Shown: in pieces, positions 1-7,882 of the stretch
Layout of the letters: every line of letters begins with the position of its first letter
How positions within the stretch are numbered: position 1 is the stretch's first letter
Assembly: GCF_002100145.1 (NCBI RefSeq)
Contig: NZ_JXQD01000031.1
Coordinates: 324 to 64,323, forward strand
DNA length: 64,000 nucleotides
Reading direction: 5' to 3'
From: Vibrio sp. qd031
Lineage (GTDB): Bacteria; Pseudomonadota; Gammaproteobacteria; Enterobacterales; Vibrionaceae
Made by a program: the position numbers and the translations under genes
Notes under the pieces: generated by a model
What the model was told of the DNA's origin: nothing
Databases searched by the model: none
Seen by the model: the letters and a program-made list of their open reading frames with translations, nothing else

Positions 1-137
1 CAGTAAATAAACGCTAACCTGCTGATAAGATGTCACTTTAGGTCTTATCACGACAGCGTTCGCCTTGAGAAAAGTATCAAGGCGTGACCACCTGAGCCGA
101 CAATCGCACAATTTACTTATAGAGAGACAACGGGCTT
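1..137 (-). other. Partial integron cassette, body only
   Basis: This is the upstream part of the next cassette in the leftward array, cut by the window edge. No ORF long enough to support is visible in the part shown. It is bounded on the right by the attC site at 138-196. Assignment as cassette rests on position only. Confidence 0.4.
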
Positions 138-196
138 GTTCAACACTCGGGATTTAACGCTGGCTGGCGCAGCGCTTAATCCTTATTTGTTATGGC
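138..196 (-). repeat. Short attC site of integron cassette 3
   Basis: On the minus strand a GTTGAAC core lies at one end (plus 138-144) and an ATAAC box at the other (plus about 190-195). Between them the plus strand has ggatt...cgct facing agcg...aatcc, an imperfect stem with unpaired bases, which is the folded-attC signature. At about 59 bp it is much shorter than the attC at 600-724. The stop codon of the preceding cassette gene lies inside its R'' box, as is common in cassettes. Confidence 0.55.
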
Positions 197-576
197 TTTA
201 GCTCAAATTTATCTACTTTAGTTCCTTGATGATAAACCATTTTCCAGCCGTCCACTTCTAGTCTCCAAATTGAAGTACGACGAGAATATGCCCCGACCAC
301 ATTATCGCGAGTTGTAATATGTGCTCTAAAAATTAACTGAGCAATATTCTCATCCAACTTTCGAAACTCAAAATCTTGTGCATGGCATTTCCAGTTATTT
401 TGAATCGGCAGTTCGTTCAATACTTCTGGTAACCCGAAATAATCTCCTGATGCACCAACTTCTAAGAACTCAGATGATAGCAATGATTTCAACGCGCTTT
501 CACTATGCCTTACCTCAAAGGTTAATAGAGAAAGCTCTTTTTCAATGATCAGTTTTTCTAAATCCAAGTTAGTCAT
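190..576 (-). CDS. Cassette-encoded NTF2-like (DUF4440-type) protein
   Basis: The protein is 128 aa when started at the ATG at 576 (MTNLDLEKL). The open frame continues to 732, but those extra 52 codons run through the upstream attC site (600-724), so the long version is an artefact; an AAGG precedes the chosen ATG very closely. The pattern of N-terminal helices, a central conserved region and a C-terminal strand ending WRLEVDGWKMVYHQGTKV resembles the SnoaL/NTF2-like DUF4440 fold, in which the final strands read W...W...HQGT. These proteins are cytoplasmic and bind small ligands or catalyse varied reactions, so no substrate can be named. Transcription would come from the integron promoter or a cassette-borne one. 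Confidence 0.6.
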   Translation of the reverse strand: MTNLDLEKLIIEKELSLLTFEVRHSESALKSLLSSEFLEVGASGDYFGLPEVLNELPIQNNWKCHAQDFEFRKLDENIAQLIFRAHITTRDNVVGAYSRRTSIWRLEVDGWKMVYHQGTKVDKFELKP

Positions 577-599
577 CCTTAGCAAACGGTTAGGAGAGC

Positions 600-724
600 C
601 ATAACGCCCAATTAACGTGTGAGCAACGCAAGCACTGAACTTGAACATTATGCCGTAAACACCAAACTCAACTCGAAGTGAGAGCGCCAAGCGTTGCGAA
701 TCACTGTTGAATTGTTTGTTATGT
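600..724 (-). repeat. attC site (VCR/VPR-type) of cassette 2
   Basis: This is a roughly 125-bp imperfect inverted repeat. The left arm ATAACGCCCAATTAAC then GAGCAACGC (plus 601 onwards) pairs imperfectly with GCGTTGCGAATCACTGTTGA then ATTGTTTGTTAT (ending about 723). The minus-strand reading ATAACAAACAATTCAACAG ... TTAATTGGGCGTTATG is the layout of the repeats found in chromosomal integrons of the V. parahaemolyticus/V. vulnificus group. It marks the end of the ORF-less cassette and the start of the NTF2-like cassette. Confidence 0.85.
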
Positions 725-1179
725 TTTACCACAAATACATGATTTACTTGAGAAAGAACTGCAATTTCTAACTAGTTTTCTGAACCAAACCACAAGGCTA
801 AAACCTACTTGACCGCCAAAGGCGACCAACCTAAAACGTGTAATTCCACTTCCCTGCCTAATGAGACAACTCAGAAAAGCACCAACAAGTGCCCTGTCTT
901 TCCAAGCAAAGCGCAAAACAATGGCAAATTGCCGAGACAACTGCCAAGCCAAAATACTACTTGGCTAAGAATCTCAAAGCGACTTTGAGCCAGTTAAACC
1001 TGAAACCGACCGCTACGACCTTACAATGAAGCAACCCTCGAATATTGGCATGTTTTACGGCCTGAGTGATTCAAGAATTTAAGCCGACAATACGGATTTG
1101 CTGAGTCTACTCGGAACAAATTGCCAGAGGGACAAAGAGCTAAAGCCTAAGATATTTAAGCCTTTGAAATACAAGTAAA
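725..1179 (-). other. Integron cassette without a convincing gene
   Basis: This is the body of the second cassette, between the attC sites at 1180-1279 and 600-724. I find no ORF with a ribosome-binding site and credible composition on either strand. The only long frame (952-719, minus) starts at a TTG without a Shine-Dalgarno and ends inside the attC. It may be a non-coding or regulatory cassette, or carry a decayed gene. Confidence 0.5.
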
Positions 1180-1279
1180 CATAACGCCAGCTTAAGCGGA
1201 CAAAAATAGTTGGCTATAATTGTGGAGCGTAGCGGAACGTAGCCAACTGTTTTTGTTCCGTTTAAAGCTCTTGTTAGCA
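1180..1279 (-). repeat. attC site of cassette 1
   Basis: About 100 bp of near-perfect dyad: ATAACGCCAGCTTAAGCGGA then CAAAAATAGTTGGCTA on the left faces TAGCCAACTGTTTTTGTTCCG then TTTAAAGCTCTTGTTAGC on the right. The ends give ATAAC/GTTAGC core boxes. The central loop AATTGTGGAGCGTAGCGGAA carries its own small repeat. It differs in sequence from the 600-724 site but has the same architecture. Confidence 0.8.
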
Positions 1280-1284
1280 ATAAC

Positions 1285-1758
1285 TTACGACAATGCTTGT
1301 CTCATTTTACGACCACCAACAGGATTCAAACCGTTTTTTTGATAAAAGTTTAACGTACGTTCAAATTCAGGTAGAGGTGGCGTACATAATTCAATACATG
1401 ACCATTCATTCTTATTACCATACTTTTTAACCTGTTCAATTAACATTGAACCTATACCTGAAGCTCTAAAATCAGGTGAAACGTAAAACTCTTGTATGAC
1501 ACCGATTTTACCACCGGCATATAATGCATATGTTTCTGACATAGTTACGACTGCAATAGGAGTATCGTTTTGACTTCCAATAATTGCGGCATAGTGACCA
1601 TCGTTAATTAACGTTTTACAACGTTCAATTGTGCCTGATAAATCTATATCAAAATGTGCGGTATTGGTTAATTCACATATTTCAGCAGTAAGATCTACAA
1701 CTAAAGAACCTATTAAATCTACATCATTCACGGTTGCTACTCTAAAGCTAATTTCCAT
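1285..1758 (-). CDS. GNAT acetyltransferase, first integron cassette
   Basis: This is a 157-aa single-domain GCN5-related N-acetyltransferase. The acetyl-CoA binding loop is visible around residues 98-108 as FRASGIGSMLIEQ (motif A, R/Q-x-x-G-x-G/A form), preceded by the beta-4 strand GVIQEFYVSPD. The C-terminal LNFYQKNGLNPVGGRKMRQAL matches the usual beta-6/7 end. The reaction would be acetyl transfer from acetyl-CoA to an amine; the substrate is unknown. It is the cassette nearest attI, the place with the strongest expression from an integron promoter and usually the latest insertion. GTGGG lies a few bases before the ATG. The gene is AT-rich compared with the core genes to its right. Confidence 0.85.
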   Translation of the reverse strand: MEISFRVATVNDVDLIGSLVVDLTAEICELTNTAHFDIDLSGTIERCKTLINDGHYAAIIGSQNDTPIAVVTMSETYALYAGGKIGVIQEFYVSPDFRASGIGSMLIEQVKKYGNKNEWSCIELCTPPLPEFERTLNFYQKNGLNPVGGRKMRQALS

Positions 1759-1774
1759 ATACCCACTCGATTAT

Positions 1775-1860
1775 TGCTAACAGCTTATTAGTAGGCGTTC
1801 CCACTAATCCAAACAACACCGTCGGGACTCATAGCCTACTAATAGGTTTCCTATTAATTC
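1775..1860 (-). other. attI: Integron attI recombination site region
   Basis: The core G-TTAGCA reads on the minus strand at plus 1775-1781, between the first cassette gene and intI. Beside it is a perfect 11-bp inverted repeat TATTAGTAGGC / GCCTACTAATA (1786-1796 and 1834-1844). Position between the divergent integrase gene and the cassette array defines attI in all chromosomal integrons. The exact right boundary is inferred. The dyad is not a feature I know from attI sites and could be an operator or transcript hairpin. Confidence 0.65.
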
Positions 1861-2019
1861 ATCAAGATAGTTATTAACCTGTTAATAATCAAACACATTT
1901 ATCCCTGATTGCGATCCAATCGGGAATACTCATCGTAAATTCACACCTTTTTCAGTCCCTCAGTTTTGTTCAATCCCATATGCTAATAGCTTTATAACAG
2001 CGAGGGTAGGCTCGGCCGT

Positions 2020-2979
2020 ATGGCAAGCGAATTTCTAAGTGAAGTGAAGCAAGGAATGCGACTGCGTGGGTATGCGCTTAAAACAGAAAAGAGCTATCTG
2101 TATTGGATCACCTACTTTATTCGGTTTCACAAGTTTCGACACCCCAGTGAGATGGGCGCAAAAGAGGTTGAAACATTTCTATCGCACCTTGCCAATCAGA
2201 AATGTGTTGCTATTGGCACTCAAAAACTGGCTCTTAATGCATTAGCCTATTTATACAACCAGCACCTTAATAAGCCGTTGGGAGATTTAGGTTTTCATCA
2301 TGCAAAATCGCCTCGGAAGATACCGAGCGTCCTCACTCCTATGGAGGTAAAGCAACTTATTGAGGCGAGTGATGGTAAATTTCGCACGCTTTTTTCTTTG
2401 CTCTATGGTTCAGGGCTGCGGGTGAACGAGGGGCTTAGGTTACGGGTGATGGACTTTGATTTTGAGGCTTGCGCTCTTACTGTGCATGATGGGAAAGGGA
2501 AAAAAGATCGCAAAACACTACTAAGTCAGCATCTTGAACCCGAGGTTTCAGCATTAATTTCTCAAGCGAAAGCGCTGCAAATTAGAGACAATAAACAAAA
2601 TGTTGGCCCATCGCTTCCCTATGCACTCGATAGAAAATACCCACACGCTTATAAGCAGCTAAGTTGGATGTATGTTTTTCCATCTGTTGGGTTGTGTCTA
2701 CACCCTTATACAGGAGTTTTATGCCGTCACCACCTGAGCGACTCTGCGGCAAGAAAAGCATTGAAGAAAGCGGTGAGTGCCTGTGGGTTTGGCCACAAGC
2801 GGATCCATTGTCACACCTTTCGCCATAGCTTCGCCACCGAGTTACTCAGAAACGGCAAAGATATTCGAACGGTGCAAGAGCTGTTAGGCCATACCGATGT
2901 TACTACCACCCAAATTTATACTCATGTACTGGGCACTCATTTTGCTGGCGCTAGAAGCCCTTTAGACGACATAAAATAA
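2020..2979 (+). CDS. intI: Integron integrase IntI (Vibrio chromosomal type)
   Basis: This 319-aa tyrosine recombinase catalyses attC x attI insertion and attC x attC excision of gene cassettes. An N-terminal SAM-like core-binding domain covers about residues 5-90 and the catalytic domain about 100-310. Catalytic residues are R134 (SGLRVNEG), H265 and R268 (HTFRHSFATEL), H291 (LLGHTDV) and Y300 (TQIYTHVL). The integron-specific insertion is present around 185-225 (SLPYALDRKYPHA and WMYVFPS), as is the GVLCRHHL segment. This separates IntI from XerC/D. Length matches the family. It is transcribed away from the cassettes. The Shine-Dalgarno before the ATG is weak (GAGGG about 17 bases upstream), so the start is less certain than the gene. 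Confidence 0.97.
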   Translation: MASEFLSEVKQGMRLRGYALKTEKSYLYWITYFIRFHKFRHPSEMGAKEVETFLSHLANQKCVAIGTQKLALNALAYLYNQHLNKPLGDLGFHHAKSPRKIPSVLTPMEVKQLIEASDGKFRTLFSLLYGSGLRVNEGLRLRVMDFDFEACALTVHDGKGKKDRKTLLSQHLEPEVSALISQAKALQIRDNKQNVGPSLPYALDRKYPHAYKQLSWMYVFPSVGLCLHPYTGVLCRHHLSDSAARKALKKAVSACGFGHKRIHCHTFRHSFATELLRNGKDIRTVQELLGHTDVTTTQIYTHVLGTHFAGARSPLDDIK

Positions 2980-3003
2980 AGCCCCGCGACTGCGAGGCTT
3001 TTG
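2978..3003 (+). terminator. Bidirectional terminator between intI and gnd
   Basis: A hairpin of AGCCCCGC / GCGAGGCT (one mismatch) is followed by TTTT on the plus strand. On the minus strand AAAATAAAG-type context gives a T-rich tail for gnd. It separates the convergent genes. Confidence 0.75.
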
Positions 3004-3019
3004 GAGTGATTATCGCGAC

Positions 3020-4468
3020 TTATACGTCGTAGGTAGTCGATGCGGTATCGCCGCCTGTCCCTGTCCAGTTGGTGTGGAAGAACTCACCACGTGGACGGTC
3101 AATACGCTCGTAGGTGTGTGCGCCAAAGTAATCGCGCTGTGCTTGCAGCAAGTTGGCTGGCAAGCGAGCGGTTGTGTAACCGTCTAGGAACGTAAGCGCT
3201 GAGGTTGTACAAGGCATTGGAATGCCGACTTCTAGCGACTTAGCCGCAACTTTACGCCACGCGCCTAGGCAGTTGTCTAGGATGCCTTTGAAGTACGCAT
3301 CTGAGCCAAGGAACGCAAGCTCTGGATCGCTTTCGTAGGCGTCACGAATGTTGCCTAGGAATGCTGAGCGGATAATACAGCCGCCGCGCCACATAAGCGC
3401 TACGTTGCCGTAGTTTAGATCCCAGCCGTTTTCGTTAGACGCTTCACGCATCAACATAAAGCCTTGTGCGTAAGAGATGATCTTAGATGCAAGCAGTGCT
3501 TGGCGCAGGGCATCAACCCACTCTTTTTTGTCACCCTCAACCGGTGCAATGGTTTTGCCAAACAGTTTTTCGGCGTCAACACGTTGGTCTTTTAGCGCCG
3601 ACAGGCAGCGAGAGAACACAGACTCAGAGATCAAGGTCAGTGGAATGCCAAGATCTAGGGCGTTAATACCGGTCCATTTACCGGTGCCTTTTTGGCCAGC
3701 GGTGTCGAGAATTTTCTCAACCAACGCTTCACCATCTTCATCTTTGTAGCCAAGGATGTCGGCGGTGATTTCTACAAGGTAGCTGTTTAGCTCGGTGGTG
3801 TTCCAGTCGGCAAACACGGCTTGCATTTCATCGGCGTTCATACCAAGGCCGTCTTTCATGAACTGGTACGCTTCGGTAATCAGCTGCATGTCGCCATATT
3901 CGATGCCGTTGTGCACCATTTTAACGAAGTGGCCAGCGCCATCGTTGCCCACCCAGTCACAGCAAGGCTCACCGTTGTCTGTTTTTGCAGAGATGCCTTG
4001 GAAGATTGGCTTAACCGCTTCCCAAGCTTCAACTGCACCACCTGGCATGATAGACGGGCCAAAGCGCGCGCCTTCTTCACCACCCGATACGCCAGTACCA
4101 ATAAAGTGGATGCCTTTTTCGCGTAGGCTTGCAACGCGACGGTTGGTGTCTGGGTAGTTGGTGTTACCGCCATCAATAATGATGTCGCCTTTGTCCAGCA
4201 GCGGTACCAATGCGTCGATGAACTTATCGACAACATCACCGGCACGTACCATTAGCATCACTTTACGCGGTGATTCTAGTTTCTCTACCAATTCTTCCAG
4301 TGAGTAAGCACCCACAATGTTGGTGCCCTTTGCTGGGCCTTCCAAAAACTCGTCCACTTTTGCAGCAGTACGGTTGTGAGCCACCACTTTAAAGCCGTGG
4401 TCGTTCATGTTCAATATTAGGTTTTGCCCCATTACAGCAAGACCAATTACACCAATATCACCTTTCAT
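3020..4468 (-). CDS. gnd: 6-phosphogluconate dehydrogenase (decarboxylating)
   Basis: This 482-aa enzyme oxidises 6-phosphogluconate to ribulose-5-phosphate and CO2 with NADP+, the last oxidative step of the pentose-phosphate pathway in the cytoplasm. The Rossmann motif GLAVMGQNLILNM is at residues 9-21, the substrate signature VSGGEEGARFGPS at 127-139 and the catalytic Lys in HFVKMVHNGIEYG at 183. The C-terminal end TNWTGTGGDTASTTYDV is typical of the homodimeric long form. AGGGAAAGAGATA precedes the start. It is the third gene of a zwf-pgl-gnd unit, with 35 bases separating it from pgl. Confidence 0.98.
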   Translation of the reverse strand: MKGDIGVIGLAVMGQNLILNMNDHGFKVVAHNRTAAKVDEFLEGPAKGTNIVGAYSLEELVEKLESPRKVMLMVRAGDVVDKFIDALVPLLDKGDIIIDGGNTNYPDTNRRVASLREKGIHFIGTGVSGGEEGARFGPSIMPGGAVEAWEAVKPIFQGISAKTDNGEPCCDWVGNDGAGHFVKMVHNGIEYGDMQLITEAYQFMKDGLGMNADEMQAVFADWNTTELNSYLVEITADILGYKDEDGEALVEKILDTAGQKGTGKWTGINALDLGIPLTLISESVFSRCLSALKDQRVDAEKLFGKTIAPVEGDKKEWVDALRQALLASKIISYAQGFMLMREASNENGWDLNYGNVALMWRGGCIIRSAFLGNIRDAYESDPELAFLGSDAYFKGILDNCLGAWRKVAAKSLEVGIPMPCTTSALTFLDGYTTARLPANLLQAQRDYFGAHTYERIDRPRGEFFHTNWTGTGGDTASTTYDV

Positions 4469-4503
4469 TATCTCTTTCCCTATATGTTTTGGTAGCAGTC
4501 AAA

Positions 4504-5217
4504 TCAGGCGATTTTCGCTGCTGCATCTAAATCTAAAAACCACTCGGTGTCACCCTTAGTGGAGTGAATTTTTGCTGCCGGATAAGGCAGGTTCGCCGCG
4601 TCGGTGGTGTGAATTTCTTCTACTATGTCAACCTTGCCTGCGCCTAGCACCAAGTAGCTAATGCGTTTGGCCGCTTGCAACACTTTGGCGCTTTTGGATA
4701 CGCGCACTTGCCCAGATTCTGGGTGTGTGGCGGTAATTCCTAGTCGCGGCTCGTTGTAATCGGTTTGCCCTGGAAACAGTGACGCAGTATGGCCATCGGC
4801 GCCAACGCCTAGCAGTATCCAATCGAACACCGGCACGCCGTCTTCGCAATCAATCTCGCTGGCCATTTCGTTGGCAAATCGCTCGGCTTCGGCTTGTGGC
4901 TCGTTTTCACCTAAAATGCGGTGAATATTTTGCGCAGGAATATCAATGTGGCTAAACAGCAGTGAATTGGCTTCGCCGTAGTTGCTCTCGGCGTCGGTTG
5001 GCGCAACACATCGCTCGTCACCCCACCAAAAATGCAAGTTAGCCCAATTGATACTGGTGGCGTAATCTCGCGCCAGCAAATTGAACAGCATTTTCGGTGT
5101 GCTGCCACCAGATAAAGATATATGAACAGGAGTGCCCTGCTCGCTCAGTTGTTTTAGCTCTTGCGCAAGGTGCATGACCACCTTGTCGGCTGAATCAAAG
5201 ATCTTGGCATTGATCAT
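4504..5217 (-). CDS. pgl: 6-phosphogluconolactonase
   Basis: This 237-aa protein (start at MINAKIFDSAD) hydrolyses 6-phosphogluconolactone to 6-phosphogluconate. It belongs to the DevB/SOL branch, related to glucosamine-6-phosphate isomerases, not the beta-propeller YbhE type. Visible motifs are HISLSGGSTPKMLF near residues 34-47, HFWWGDERCV, ESNYGEAN and the catalytic-region GVGADGHTASLFPG. The ATG at 5217 overlaps the zwf stop codon as ATGA, so translation is probably coupled; a start three codons earlier is open but has no better site. Middle gene of the oxidative pentose-phosphate operon. Confidence 0.97.
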   Translation of the reverse strand: MINAKIFDSADKVVMHLAQELKQLSEQGTPVHISLSGGSTPKMLFNLLARDYATSINWANLHFWWGDERCVAPTDAESNYGEANSLLFSHIDIPAQNIHRILGENEPQAEAERFANEMASEIDCEDGVPVFDWILLGVGADGHTASLFPGQTDYNEPRLGITATHPESGQVRVSKSAKVLQAAKRISYLVLGAGKVDIVEEIHTTDAANLPYPAAKIHSTKGDTEWFLDLDAAAKIA

Positions 5218-6716
5218 AGTTCGCAATAATCCGTGTCAGTAAGGTTTTTACATGGGAAGCGCCAAGCGCGATCGCGACGTGCTAGCAGGTCGTCCGCTTC
5301 TTTTGGTCCCCAAGTACCACAGGCATAACCAAACAGTGCTTTTGGCTCTTGCTTGTAGTCCAGTATGGGTTGTACATATTCCCAGCACGCTCGCACCGCA
5401 TCGCTACGGGCAAATAGAGTTGCATCGCCGTTTAGTGCGTCGAGTAGCAGCCTCTCGTAGGCGGTCAACATGCCAGTTTCTTGTAATGAGGTGTAGTGGA
5501 AGTTCATTTTCACTTCCTTGGCTTTAAAGCCAGCGCCTGGCTCTTTTAGACCAAAGCTCATCTGTATGCCTTCATCAGGCTGAATACGGATGATCAATTT
5601 GTTCTCTGGTGCATTTTGGCCAAACACAGGGTGTGGCGTGTTCTTAAAGTGGATCACCACCTCGGTGACACGCGTCGGTAGGCGTTTGCCACTGCGAATG
5701 TAAAATGGCACACCGTTCCATCGCCAGTTGTTAATGCACGCTTTTACCCCTACGTAGGTCTCGGTACGCGAATCGTCTGCGACACCGTTTTCATCTCGGT
5801 AGCTGGGTAAGAATTTACCGCGCACGGTCGATTCGGTGTATTGGCCTAGAACGAGATTGTCTTTTAAATCGTTTTCATCCAGTGGCTTTAAGCACTGCAA
5901 TACTTTAACCACTTCGTCACGCATTGAGTCTGCATTAATTTGAGCTGGCGGCTCCATGCCCACCATCGCAAGCACTTGCAGGAGGTGGTTTTGGAACATG
6001 TCGCGCACCGCACCCGACCCATCGTAATAGCCGCCGCGCTCTTCAACGCCAAGCGACTCGGCGCCGGTGATCTCGACATACTCGATGTAGTTGCGATTCC
6101 ATAGTGGCTCAAACATCGCGTTAGAGAATCGAAACACCAGTAGGTTTTGAACGGTTTCTTTGCCTAGGTAGTGGTCAATTCGGTAGATCTGATGCTCTTC
6201 AAAATGCTGATGAATATCGGTGTCTAGTTTGATCGCCGATTCCAGATCATAACCAAATGGCTTTTCAACAATGAGGCGTTTCCAACCGTCACTTTCGTCG
6301 TTAAGTCCATGGTAACCAAGGCTTGCCGGGATCACGCTGTATAAGCTCGGTGGCGTTGCCAGATAGAACAACGTATTGCGCTGCTCAAAGCTATATTGCG
6401 TGGCGAGCTCGTCTAAACGGGTCACTAACTTCGCGTAGTCTTCGCAGTCAGAGGTGTTCACTGCTTGGTAATGCAAATGCTCACAAAACGCATCGAGCTT
6501 CGAAGGCTCGGTTTTTTCTAACTGGTGAAGGGATTCTTTGAGTTTTTCTCTATAGCTTTGATCGCTATATTCAGTGCGGCTTACGCCCAAAATAACAAAG
6601 GATTTTGGCAGTTTGTCTGCGGCATATAGGTGATAAAGAGCAGGGATCAACTTACGGGAAGTTAGGTCACCAGATGCACCAAAAATCACAATACTACTGT
6701 TTTCAGGTATTACCAT
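5214..6716 (-). CDS. zwf: Glucose-6-phosphate 1-dehydrogenase
   Basis: This 500-aa enzyme oxidises glucose-6-phosphate to the lactone with NADP+. The nucleotide motif GASGDLTSRKL is at residues 13-23 and the active-site signature RIDHYLGKE at 179-187, followed by the EKPFG-type and GAVRDMFQNHLLQVLA segments of the family. The C-terminus CGTWGPKEADDLL is conserved. I placed the start at the ATG at 6716, preceded by AAGGA; the frame is open 11 codons further but those residues are not conserved. It is the first gene of zwf-pgl-gnd and overlaps pgl by four bases. Confidence 0.98.
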   Translation of the reverse strand: MVIPENSSIVIFGASGDLTSRKLIPALYHLYAADKLPKSFVILGVSRTEYSDQSYREKLKESLHQLEKTEPSKLDAFCEHLHYQAVNTSDCEDYAKLVTRLDELATQYSFEQRNTLFYLATPPSLYSVIPASLGYHGLNDESDGWKRLIVEKPFGYDLESAIKLDTDIHQHFEEHQIYRIDHYLGKETVQNLLVFRFSNAMFEPLWNRNYIEYVEITGAESLGVEERGGYYDGSGAVRDMFQNHLLQVLAMVGMEPPAQINADSMRDEVVKVLQCLKPLDENDLKDNLVLGQYTESTVRGKFLPSYRDENGVADDSRTETYVGVKACINNWRWNGVPFYIRSGKRLPTRVTEVVIHFKNTPHPVFGQNAPENKLIIRIQPDEGIQMSFGLKEPGAGFKAKEVKMNFHYTSLQETGMLTAYERLLLDALNGDATLFARSDAVRACWEYVQPILDYKQEPKALFGYACGTWGPKEADDLLARRDRAWRFPCKNLTDTDYCEL

Positions 6717-7026
6717 GGTCTTTCCTTGAGAAATAGTCACAGTTTGCACGTTAAGGCCTTTTTCCCCGACTCAATGCGGATAGGAGTCGACCAAGTCGCT
6801 TCGATCCCAAGGCTAATTTGTTAAAGAAGATGAGTCTATCTTGTTGCGAAAAGGCTATATGGCTAAGCCAACATCGTCAACATAATTTGATATTTATCAC
6901 AATTCTCATTCTCACCTATACAGTTGTGGTCGACCTTAGCTATTTTCAACCCTCTAGGCGTAGATTCTGCGGGCTATTTTGTTCCTGTCTATACTTAATG
7001 CATCAAACTGATCATAAGGACAGACT
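6717..7026. other. Intergenic region upstream of zwf
   Basis: This 310-base gap between divergent genes should hold the zwf promoter and the promoter for the small secreted-protein gene at 7027. I see no clear operator. An open frame at 6818-7030 lacks a ribosome-binding site and domain resemblance and was not accepted. Confidence 0.4.
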
Positions 7027-7383
7027 ATGAAGATTCGCCGCCTAGTAGCTCCCTTAATTTTCTTAGCTTGTTACGGCCTATCGTTAAGCAGCTTTGCCGC
7101 GGTAAACTTTGGCTTAAAGTGTCAGCTTATTGATACTCAAGATCACTTTGTTTTCTATCCGTCGCAATTGGTTTTTCAGAGCGAACAATTTGCGCTGTTT
7201 CAGAACTTTAAAGGACGTGTTGTGACCCAAGTGGATGTCAAGACATCGCAAATGATAAGGACAACCTACTTAGGGGTAGATTACACCCCTCAATACCAAA
7301 TACTGTTTGGCCGCTGTAACAAAGTGACAGAAACTTTGTCACTTTGGCGTAATGAACAGGTGTCACTTCACTCTCTCAATTAA
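7027..7383 (+). CDS. Small exported protein, unknown function
   Basis: This is 118 aa with a classical signal peptide: charged start MKIRR, hydrophobic LVAPLIFLACYGLSLSS, and AxA-type cleavage near SFAAVNF (about residue 24-26). The mature part is about 93 aa with two cysteines (FGLKCQL and LFGRCNK) that could pair, and beta-rich character. Upstream AAGGACAGACT gives a Shine-Dalgarno. I do not recognise the family. It stands alone between zwf and the glycine riboswitch. Confidence 0.7.
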   Translation: MKIRRLVAPLIFLACYGLSLSSFAAVNFGLKCQLIDTQDHFVFYPSQLVFQSEQFALFQNFKGRVVTQVDVKTSQMIRTTYLGVDYTPQYQILFGRCNKVTETLSLWRNEQVSLHSLN

Positions 7384-7499
7384 CAAGCCATTAACCAGCG
7401 TGACGAGAAAATAGCCAGCCATTAATTTCAGCCGATTTTATGCGTGACATAAAAATGAGATTTGCTTACCATACGCCCAATTATCGAAACCCGATAATT

Positions 7500-7745
7500 G
7501 TTCCGGTGAAGACCGCAGGAGAGTGGAAACGTCCAGCTTATGATTAAGAACTGGCGCTTCCTACCGAAGAAGTAAATCTTTCAGGTGCTTTATTACGCAA
7601 GTAATGGGCGGGGACTGTCGTTGGAGGAACCTCTGGAGAGAGCCGTACTACTTAGTGGTAGAAATCGGCCGCCGAAGGAGCAAGCTTTGCGCATATCGCA
7701 GAGTGAAACTCTCAGGCAAAAGGACAGAGGAGCGAAAGGCACCAA
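7500..7745 (+). promoter_or_regulatory. Tandem glycine riboswitch
   Basis: Two aptamers lie in series before the AgcS symporter. Aptamer I begins near GACCGCAGGAGAGTGG (7511) and ends near 7618. Aptamer II runs from about 7619 with GGAACCTCTGGAGAGAGCC, then CGCCGAAGGAGCAAGC and CTCTCAGGCAAAAGGACAGAGG ending near 7732. These are the conserved glycine-aptamer elements. After them CAATA-GTATAG-TATTG followed by TTTTT (about 7743-7763) may be the expression-platform hairpin. The pairing with a Na+/glycine-alanine symporter gene matches the known V. cholerae arrangement. Confidence 0.93.
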
Positions 7746-7882
7746 TAGTATAGTATTGTTTTTACTTCACATTTTTGTACGTACTATCTACTGGTCTGCA
7801 GGTTAATACCCATAAAATTTACCCTTTACAGTGTAAATCCTTTCTCTCTTCTCCTTATTTTTTAGTTGTTTAAGGAGAAATC

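Noticed and set aside
577..732. N-terminal extension of the NTF2-like cassette protein
   Set aside because: Runs through the attC site at 600-724, so not part of the gene.
719..952. 77-aa minus-strand frame in the second cassette
   Set aside because: TTG start without Shine-Dalgarno, ends inside the attC site, and composition is that of a chance frame.
1960..2019. LexA box in front of intI
   Set aside because: CTAATAGCTTTATAACAG is 18 bases and lacks the CTG at the left; SOS control cannot be claimed from it.
6818..7030. 70-aa frame upstream of the small exported protein
   Set aside because: No ribosome site and no protein-like pattern; overlaps the next gene's start.
7585..7806. 73-aa frame over the glycine riboswitch
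   Set aside because: Lies across the aptamers, whose conserved bases explain the sequence.
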